Source: Neocallimastix lanati (nom. inval.) (Eukaryota; Neocallimastigomycota; Neocallimastigomycetes; Neocallimastigales; Neocallimastigaceae). Taken from it: a stretch of 27,500 nt of DNA. The stretch covers positions 890,001-917,500 of the forward strand of contig JACVTC010000010.1 in NCBI GenBank assembly GCA_016946835.1, read 5' to 3'. Below, piece by piece: positions 19,522 through 27,500 of the stretch. The notes under the pieces are model-generated. The model made no database searches. It saw only the letters and a list, made by a program, of their open reading frames with translations, and had not been told where the DNA came from. Both the position numbers and the translations under genes were made by a program. The first letter of the stretch is position 1; the number at the start of each line of letters is the position of its first letter.

Positions 19522-22305
19522 TTTTTATTTAGTATATGTGTTTAAATATATATAAAACTAATTATGGATTACGAAGTACTTATATAGACTTTAAATTAAA
19601 TAAGATAATTCAAAATATTTATTATTTTTTCTATTATATAATAATATTCTATAAAAAAATTGTTTATTTTTTTTATTAAAATTATAAGAAATATTTATTT
19701 TTATTTAATATTTATTTATTTTTTTTTGATTATTTATTGTACTGTATAGAGAATATTTCTATTATTTTGTTATTTTTCAAATTAGGGGTATTTTTTTTTA
19801 TTTAAAATTATACTTCTTTGCTATTTATCAAATAAATAAAATTAAATATGATTATATTTAAATAAATTATATAATTAATATAAAGATAGTCTTTTTAATT
19901 TATTACTCAATTACTATTATTTTTTAAAGTAAAAATTTATTCTATAGACTTTATTTATTTCTAATAATATAAAACAAAAAGACTCTCTTTCTTTTTTTTT
20001 TTTTAAATTTTATTTTTTTCTTTTTTTTAAAAAAAAATTCTGTAAAGTTTTAAAACAATGAGGAAAACTTTTTCTTTATATATGAAATTCTTTTCGAAAT
20101 TTTTTTTTTTTACCAATAAATTAAAAAGCAAAAATAAATAAATGAATAAAATAATAGATTAATAAATAAATATTTAATAAATAAATAATAATTTAAATAA
20201 ATAAAAATTTTTTAAATAAATAAAAAATCAATTTTTAAATTACTAATTACAAATAATTTATTTATTTATTCATTTATTTTTACTTTTTAATTTATTTATT
20301 TAATTAATTAATTATTTATTTAAAATGAAAAAATTAAATCTAATATAAACATTTAATAAATAATAAGATAAATTAAATATATTACATTATGTTTTTTTAT
20401 ATATTATATATTATATATTTATTTTCATATGCTTTTTTAAAATAAATGAATGAATAAACAATAAATAGATAAATAAATAAATTTTTATTCTTTTTGTTTT
20501 AATAAATAATAAATAAAAGTAAATGAGCAAATAAATAGCAAGTAAATAAATAACAAGTAATAAAAAAAAAACAAATAGCAATAAAAAATTAAAAAAAAAA
20601 ATAATTAATAATAAAATCAAAAAATGAGGTAATCAATAAAAAGAATGAAATAATTTATTAAAATTTATTAAATCAATCAACTTAATATATTTTTATTTAT
20701 ACATTAAATAGAGTTATTATATGTTGATAATATAAACATTTTATATGTGATAATGGTTTATATTTTCATTTTTCTGGATTTTTTTATTCTCAATTGAAAA
20801 TATTAAATACAATATAATACAATATAATCTATATATTGGAACGGAATATAATAAAGTATATTTTAAATATATATAATATATAATGAAAAATTTTAATTAA
20901 ACATTATTAATAATATTTTAAAAAAAATTTAAAAAATTTTAAAAAAAGTAAAAAATATAATTCATGAATAATAAATAATAAATAATTGAATAAATAAATA
21001 AATAATAAATAAATAAATAATATTAAAAATAAATAAATAAATAATTATTTAATAGTAAATATATAAAAAAGTATATTACTAATCAACTAAACATAAATAT
21101 GTTAACTAGTAAAATATATGTATAGATGAATATAAATAATAAATAAATATATATATATATATATAATGTATAGAAATATACAATTAAATCATTGTAAAAG
21201 TATATATATGTACACAAGTGTATATATAAGAACGTAAATGAAAGAGTGTAATAACTAATATGAAGAATCTGATTTATAGTAATAGGTATTCTTTTGTAAA
21301 GAAAAAAAATAAGGCCATTTTATAAAAAAAAAAAAAAAAAATTAATGAATGTATTTAATGAAATTTTGACAGTCGAAAATCATTCAACCAATCATATGAG
21401 AGAATCCTTTTTTTTAGAATGTAATAGTTTTAGTATTATTAGATTTATGGAAATATTAAATTTTAATTAAAATCAATTTTTATCATTGAGTAAAAATAAG
21501 TAGATAAATAATATATATTAGATAATTATATATAAATAATTAAATAAATAAACAAATAAATTCAATATACCATCAAATAAAATTTTAAAATATTTAAAAA
21601 AAAAAACTTTTTAAAACAGAGTTAAGGTGTCAAATGCTATTTGAAAGGATAATATTATTAATTAAAAGTCTAATTTTAACCCATTCATCAAAATACAATA
21701 GCTATTCAAGGTGATTGTGTAATGAAACCTTATTATTATTTCATTTCATAATTCTATTAATGGATTCATGCAAAAAAAAAAAAAGGATGAAATTTTATTA
21801 TTATATTTTTAAATTATTTTTTTTTATCTTTTTTAACAATAAATAAAAATATTGATAACAATTATAGAGATCGCATAATTAATTATATAATTTTTATTAT
21901 TAATTTATGTGGTGTGTTATTAATATTATTATTATTATAATTGTAATTTTTTTATTTTTATAATTAAAAATGGTTTAATATTTTTAAATTATACTATTTA
22001 GTATTAAAATTATTCAAAGTTCATTAACTATATGCTTTATAATTATTAAAAAAAAAAAAAAAAACTTTTATTGTAATACTTAAAATAGGAACCAATATTT
22101 CTTTGATCACTACTAATTTAAAAAAAAAAAAAAATACTTGAAGAAAAGTTATCAGTTAATATAAAAACAATACATTATAATATATTAGTTACACATATTA
22201 TTATATACAGTTTAATAAAATTTATCCATTCTACCAGTTAATATTAAAGGCATTAAAAAACATCAAAGACATTAATTAAAGTGATACTAAAATGGAAAAA
22301 TCTAT
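19522..22305. other. A+T-rich intergenic region, no gene seen
   Basis: Minus-strand start codon context at 19522-19527 is AAAAAATG. Beyond it lies simple A/T sequence with (AAAT)n patches at 20100-20330 and 20940-21060. Slightly less biased stretches at 21240-21300 and 21360-21420 and 21640-21770 hold no open frame I can support. The frame at 20411-20620 is a product of the AAAT repeats. Confidence 0.6.
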
Positions 22306-23237
22306 TAATAAATAATAAATAATTGAATAATAAATAATAAATAATAAATAATAAATAATAAATAATAAATAATAAATAATAAATGATAAATAATAAATAA
22401 TAAATAAATAAATAATTGAATAATAAATAATAAATAATAAATAATAAATCATTGAATAATAAATAATAAATAATAAATAATAAATAATAAATAATAAATA
22501 ATAAATAATAAATGATAAATAATAAATAATAAATAATAAGTAATAAATAATAAATAATAAATAAATAGTTAATAATAAACAATAAATAATAAATAATAAA
22601 TAATAAATAATAAATAATAAATAATAAATAATAAATAATAAATAATAAATAATAAATAATAAATAATAAATAATAAATAATAAATAATAAAAAATAAATA
22701 ATAAATAATAAATAATAATAATTAAAATAATAAATAATAAATAATAAATAATAAATAATAAATAATAAATCATTGAATAATAAATAATAATATATAATAA
22801 TAAATAATAAATAATTAAATAATTAAATAATTAAATAATTAAATAATTAAATAATAAATAATAAATAATAAATAATAAATAATAAATAAATAATAGTAAA
22901 TAATAAATAATAAATAATTGAATAACAAATAATAAATAATAATAATAAATAATTATTTATAATAAATAATAAATAATAAATAATAAATAATAAATAATAA
23001 ATAATAAATAATTAAATAATAAATAATAAATAATAAATAATAAATAATAATAATAAAATAAATAAATAATAAATAATTAAATAATAAAGAATAAAGAATA
23101 AATAATTGAATAATAACTAATAAATAATAATAAAGAATAAATAATTGAATAATAAATAATAAATAATTAAATAAATAATAAATAAATAAATAATTAATTA
23201 AATAGTAAATAATAAATAATTGAATAATAAATAGTAA
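22306..23237. repeat. Heptanucleotide (AAATAAT)n satellite, ~930 bp
   Basis: A nearly continuous array of a 7-base unit AAATAAT with occasional variants AATTGAATAAT, AATTAAAT and AAATGAT. Because 7 is not a multiple of 3, all frames cycle through Y-Y-L-L-F-I-I. The three long minus-strand frames here (22253-22582, 22276-22773, 22953-23246) are therefore artefacts. Confidence 0.92.
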
Positions 23238-24753
23238 AAATATCATATATAATAATAATAATAATTAATAATCATTTTATTAATAGTAATAATAATAATA
23301 ATAAAAATTAATAATCATATAATTAATAATAATAGTTATAATTAAATATTATAAAAAAAAAAAAAAAAAGAAAAAAACACTTAAAACCAATATAGTTTTT
23401 ATTATTAATTATAAAATAATAATAAAAATATTTATTTTAATAATTTTTATTAACCTTTTTATTATTTATATTATTTTACTTCTGTTAGAAACACTTTTTT
23501 TTCTTCCTAAATTAAGGGAAACCACCCATAAACTTAATTTTGTTGTATATTAAAATTTAATTTTAATTATAAAAATTTAAAAAAAAAAAAAAAAAAAATT
23601 TCCTTTTTAAATTAATTTTATTTATTTAGAAATTATAATTTAGGAAAAGTTTACAAAAGGTAAAAAAAAAAAAACAAATAAATAAATAAATCTCATTGTA
23701 TATATTTGAATACTTGAAATCAGTTTCTTCCTCACTTGAATTGAATTATTTTGTTTTTTTTTATAAAAAAAAATTATTTTAAAATTAGGATCTAACTATT
23801 GATAATAAAATTTATTCTTTTGCATAAATACTTTAGTCAAAAATTATAACTTTATAATATAAGCATAATACATGATGCTATTTTGATCTTAAAAAAAAAA
23901 AATTGATCTTAATACTTATTAAATTTATTTGTAAAGTATATTATAGAGATCACCTCAACAAATAATATTTTATTTGAAAATTGTTCTCATTTGATTAATA
24001 AATTATAAAAATAATTAATAAATTATAAATAAACTGAAAAAAAGAAAAGATTAAAAATTAATAATTTTTTAATAAAGATAGAAAAAAAATTTTTTTGTTC
24101 CTTTTTTCATTTATTAAAGAAAATTATTTAATGAAAATATATTAGTAATCCTATATGAATATTTTATAATACTTGTTTATTTTCATTTATAATATAATAA
24201 TATATATTATATTATAAATATAATATATATTATTTTCATTTATTTTCTTTTTTCTTTTTTTTTTTTAATATTTTTTAATATTTTATTATATATATATATA
24301 TATATTTAAAAAAAAAAATAATAAATAAAAAAAAATAGTATACTATTAAATAAATGAATATATAAATTATATTAATTTTACTTTATAAAAAAATTTATAT
24401 ATTATATAATTAAAGTATTTGGTGTAAAATAAAAAAAGTATTATAAAAATTGAAACTTAAAATATTTTCAATAATATGCATTTTTTTATTAGATATTACA
24501 TATTATTAGAGCATAAATTATAATAAAAAAGATATTTATATATTTAAATATATGGAAATAGAGAAAATATAATTGTAGAAATGTCTAAAAACAAACAAAC
24601 AAACAAACAAACAAATAAATACATATTAAATAACTAAATAAATAATAAATACTAAATAACTAAATAAATAATAAATAGATAATATAATGATAAATTATTC
24701 ATTAAATATATATTATATATATTATATATTAAAGTATAATATATAATATATAT
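23238..24753. other. A+T-rich intergenic region, no gene seen
   Basis: (TAA)n near 23249-23310, A-runs at 23353-23368 and 23579-23598, and a perfect (AAAC)n tract at 24590-24614 followed by AAATAACTAAAT duplications (24627-24675). A small island at 23475-23550 (..GTTAGAAACAC.. CTAAATTAAGGGAAACCACCC) is less biased but holds no frame or fold I can name. Confidence 0.6.
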
Positions 24754-24764
24754 AATGTAGTTTT

Positions 24765-24767
<3 letters not shown>
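24754..24767 (+). repeat. Target-site duplication, left copy (51-bp insertion)
   Basis: AATGTAGTTTTAAT, identical to 24819-24832. Confidence 0.85.
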
Positions 24768-24801
<34 letters not shown>

Positions 24802-24818
24802 GACTGAAGACTTTGGTC
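24768..24818 (-). mobile_element. Extremely 5'-truncated SINE-tail insertion (20 bp plus T31 tract)
   Basis: On the minus strand this reads GACCAAAGTCTTCAGTCTAT followed by about 31 A. Those 20 bases are identical to 11461-11480, the 3' end of the SINE-like element, and the truncation falls inside the terminal hairpin stem. Identical 14-bp flanks AATGTAGTTTTAAT (24754-24767 and 24819-24832) show it is a true insertion and not a chance match. Confidence 0.88.
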
Positions 24819-24832
24819 AATGTAGTTTTAAT
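24819..24832 (+). repeat. Target-site duplication, right copy (51-bp insertion)
   Basis: AATGTAGTTTTAAT, identical to 24754-24767. Confidence 0.85.
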
Positions 24833-24899
24833 ATATATTATATTTATAATATTTTTTCTTAATTAAATTATACTATTACAGGTCATAATATAATTAAAA

Positions 24900-25085
24900 A
24901 AAAGAAATTACTGACTGTTTTCCATCTTACAAAAGTCAGTATGATTTTCGGCCTTTAATAATTAAGACATTTTGCATACTGACTCTGCTCTAGAGACTAA
25001 TTATTTATCCATACTGTCAAACATCCTAATTCTTCATAACTGCCATTACGTCCTGATAATGGAATAAAAAATCGGATTAATTTTT
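24900..25085. other. Unidentified less A+T-rich island with inverted repeats and a short frame
   Basis: A perfect 10-bp inverted pair AGTCAGTATG (24934-24943) and CATACTGACT (24975-24984), with a further TACTGACT at 24909-24916 and CATACTG at about 25012, could fold as an RNA or mark element ends. On the minus strand, upstream of the inverted pair, the frame PLSGRNGSYEELGCLTVWIN is open for about 30 codons before a TAG near 24999. I recognise neither. It may be a worn gene or repeat fragment, or a structured RNA. Confidence 0.4.
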
Positions 25086-26025
25086 CTTTATATTTATATA
25101 TACTATACAACACATTTATCTATATATTAAAATCATAATATAATAGGAAATATTCTTAGGGAGGAAAGAAATATAAAATTATCAAATAATAAATCATAAG
25201 ATAATAACAATAATAACAAAAATTATAGAAAAAAAAAAAAAAATTCATGATTTGGTTAAAGTATTAGGGTTAATGATTATATTAAAGTAGTATACTGTTT
25301 TTGAATTTGTACTACTTATTTAGAAAAAAAAAATTTACATTTTTATTTTTATTTTTATTTTTATTTTTATTTTTATTTTTATTTTTATTTTTTTTTCTTC
25401 AATATCTTCATCACTTTCTATAAACGACTATACCTTAAATAAAAAAATAAAATTTTTTTAATCTCATAACGAAAATAAGAATGAAGGAAATTAAGTATTA
25501 ATATATATTTCTTGGTATTAAGATACAATATTTTTTTTTCTTTAAAAAAATAGATGGAGACAATTTTTAAAAGAAATTTAATGTTCAAATTTTTTTTTTT
25601 TTTTATTTTTTTTTTATTTTTTATTTTTTTTTATTTTTTAATTTTAAACTTAGATAATACATTTATGATTATGATTATTTATAACTTAAAAAATCTAATG
25701 CTAATTATTTATTTTGGAAGATTGAAAAGAGAAAAAATAATTATTCAATAATTCTTATTAATAAGAATTCTTATTATATCTCTTATAAAAATAACATTAT
25801 GAAAATTAAAGAAGATTGAATATATATATATGTTTTAGGTATTATAATGTTTTATAATCATCAAAATTATTATATAAAGTCTAAATTTTTAAAAATTTAC
25901 TATTTTTGTTTTAAACAATAATATGTATTGAAGTATTTAAATATTTATATATAGAGATATATAGGTAATCATTTATATATATATTTTATTATTAGATATA
26001 AAGCTATTAAATTTAATAAGTTTAA
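25086..26025. other. A+T-rich intergenic region, no gene seen
   Basis: A (TTTTTA)n hexanucleotide array at 25337-25391 is the only regular feature. The methionine-started frame at 25554-25751 is largely poly-Phe and has no support as a gene. A palindrome AATTCTTATTAATAAGAATT sits at 25749-25768. Confidence 0.6.
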
Positions 26026-26029
26026 TAAA

Positions 26030-26030
26030 A

Positions 26031-26066
<36 letters not shown>

Positions 26067-26124
26067 TAAAATAATAATAATAATAATAATGATAAAATAA
26101 TAATAATAATAATGATAATGATAA

Positions 26125-26155
<31 letters not shown>

Positions 26156-26220
26156 TAATATTAATGGATATAAAAAATAAAGAAAAGAATAATAATAATA
26201 AAAAAAAGATTGTATTCTTT
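26030..26220. repeat. (AAT)n array and a second copy of the GATTGTATT spacer
   Basis: Imperfect (AAT)n with GATAAA interruptions runs to 26157. At 26188-26220 a (AAT)4 tract is followed by AAAAAAAAGATTGTATTCTTT, nearly the spacer of the minisatellite at 1-325. Confidence 0.8.
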
Positions 26221-26323
26221 ATAAAATGGATGTTAAAAAATAAACAATAATAAAGTTATATATATATAAAAGGTATATATAAAAAAGGTTAAAGTGTGTA
26301 AATTAAAAAATTTTTTAATTTAG

Positions 26324-26383
<60 letters not shown>

Positions 26384-26517
26384 TTGGAAACATTGAAATT
26401 GAAATTTTTAGTTTTTTTTTAAATTTTATTTTAAAAATTATTTAAATTTCATTTTCAATTGCAAGATATTTATTTATTTATATAATTATTATTTTTTTTT
26501 CAAAGTTTATATTTACA
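26221..26517. other. Upstream region of the RluA-type gene, with T48 run
   Basis: A 48-base T run (26333-26380) precedes ATTGAAATTGAAATTTTTAG and the start codon at 26518 (context TTTACAATG). It probably contains the promoter and leader, but no element can be assigned. Confidence 0.5.
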
Positions 26518-27263
26518 ATGGAAAATAAAGAAGAAGAAAAAGACTTAACAGAAATTACAGGCTTCGATTCAAAAAATAATAGATATTTAAAAATTCCAAT
26601 ACTATACCACGATGATAATTTCTTAATTGTTAATAAACCGTAAATAAAAGAATTTATATTATTTAATAATAATACTAATAAATACAATAATGGAAATAAC
26701 AATAATGATGACATTAAAAAATAATAAATTTATAATAAGATATTTAGTAATAAAAATTATATTATATATACATTTTCCTAATTTTGAAATCATTTTAAAA
26801 TTGAATTTTTTTTTTTTTTTTTTTTTTTTAATATTATTATTAATATTATAGTTTTGACCTTCGGATTGATGGAGATACAACAAAAACAGAAACTGAAGAG
26901 TCACTAATATTGAAACGATTTCCTGAATATAAAGGAAAATTAAAATTAATACATCAACTTGATTATGCCACATCCGGCATTCATTGTTGGGGTTTGAATA
27001 AAAATGCTGCAAGAAAAGCGTATTTTTTTTTTTTTTTTTTTTTTTTTGAAATTTAATTTAAATATAAATATATTTTTGAAACAATTTCATTTATAATTGA
27101 GATATATATTTAATACATAATACATATATTGTATACTAAAATTTATTAAATATATATGTCTATATCTACATTCTTAATTGGTAGTACGAAATCTTTTAGT
27201 CAACATCATGTAAAGAAAACATATGTTGCTGTTGTGAGAGGCTTTATAGAGGAAGACAAGTAA

Positions 27264-27298
<35 letters not shown>

Positions 27299-27500
27299 GT
27301 GAATTTAAATATTAAAATGAAGTTAATATTTTAGTTAAAAATGTTAACAAATTAATATGAATATGAATTAATCATCTTTAAAATGATAATAAAATTATGA
27401 TTTTTTTATAATTTTTAATATTATAATACAATTAATATAAATATAATTATAGTAATTTAAATTTCGTTATATATAGTATTTTATTATTAATATGTGATAT
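26518..27500 (+). CDS. RluA-family pseudouridine synthase (RPUSD1-like), partial, three exons seen
   Basis: Exons are 26518-26639, 26852-27019 and 27185-27259. Introns start GTAAAT, GTATTT and GTAAGA, and the two complete ones end TATAG and GGTAG, all phase 2. About 121 codons are visible; the third intron runs past the window end. Residues read ILYHDDNFLIVNKPFDLRID, then LIHQLDYATSGIHCWGLNKN and VKKTYVAVVRG. These are the RluA motifs: the D-x-x-x-x-V-N-K-P entry strand, H-x-L-D with the catalytic Asp, and the K-x-Y-x-A-x-V-x-G strand. H-Q-L-D rather than the bacterial H-R-L-D, and K-P-F-D-L-R-I-D, point to the RPUSD1 branch. The enzyme converts uridine to pseudouridine in RNA; its target is not known from sequence. 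The first ATG in frame gives a short acidic leader (MENKEEEKDL) with no obvious targeting signal. Confidence 0.9.
26640..26851 (+). other. Intron 1 of the RluA-type gene
   Basis: 212 bp, GTAAAT..TATAG, with a T22-class run about 20 bases before the acceptor. Its removal joins CC to T, completing the conserved N-K-P-F-D-L-R-I-D motif, and removes the in-frame TAA at 26641. Confidence 0.88.
27020..27184 (+). other. Intron 2 of the RluA-type gene
   Basis: 165 bp, GTATTT..TGGTAG, with a T25-class run directly after the donor. GC + T gives Ala, then T-K-S-F-S-Q-H-H-V-K-K-T-Y. Confidence 0.88.

Noticed and set aside
22253-23246. Three minus-strand frames reading Y-Y-L-L-F-I-I repeats
   Set aside because: They are artefacts of the AAATAAT heptanucleotide array.
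26478-27012. Two minus-strand frames of 78 and 117 residues
   Set aside because: They are antisense to the well-supported RluA-type exons and introns.

Overview
The window is eukaryotic genomic DNA with an extreme A+T bias. Homopolymer T or A runs reach about 50 bases, there are long (TAA)n, (AAAAT)n and (AAATAAT)n arrays, and genes are few and broken by short GT..AG introns. Standard code fits all three host genes. Base composition, introns, LINE debris and the gene repertoire fit best with an anaerobic gut fungus (Neocallimastigomycota). This is an inference: a dictyostelid-type genome is the main alternative, and no species marker is present.

Three host genes can be reconstructed exon by exon, with frame preserved across every junction. 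(1) 7417-9065, plus strand, three exons, 323 aa: a cytosolic LysM-domain protein of the LYSMD1/2 type. (2) 18795-19521, minus strand, two exons, 182 aa: a PRELI/MSF1 (Ups/PRELID) intermembrane-space lipid-transfer protein. (3) 26518 to the window end, plus strand, three exons visible, 3' end missing: an RluA-type pseudouridine synthase close to RPUSD1. They look functionally unrelated; nothing indicates co-regulation.

The rest is repeats and mobile-element remains. 1-325 is a composite (TAA)n minisatellite. 986-2529 is an element with about 130-bp terminal inverted repeats and no coding capacity, carrying an internal tandem array of about 140 bp period. 2798-3890 holds two families of direct tandem duplications. 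11288-11505 is a strikingly GC-richer SINE-like element with a poly(A) tail, a 14-bp target-site duplication and two abutting perfect hairpins at its 3' end. A 51-bp insertion at 24768-24818 carries exactly the last 20 bp of that element plus a T31 tract and its own 14-bp duplication. 11740-18142 is a cluster of minus-strand non-LTR retrotransposon (LINE) fragments. The youngest (17011-18128) has an open 277-codon frame with a zinc-knuckle motif, a T51 tail on the plus strand and a 14-bp duplication. Between two diverged direct copies of a 1.3-1.6 kb unit (11740-13080 and 14550-16112) lies a decayed multi-frame gene for a small membrane protein (13468-14108).

Remaining spacers (9.1-11.27 kb, 18.14-18.79 kb, 19.5-22.3 kb, 23.25-24.75 kb, 25.1-26.0 kb) are simple A+T sequence in which I see no gene, apart from a small richer-composition island at 24900-25085 with inverted repeats. 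I found no tRNA, rRNA or CRISPR array.
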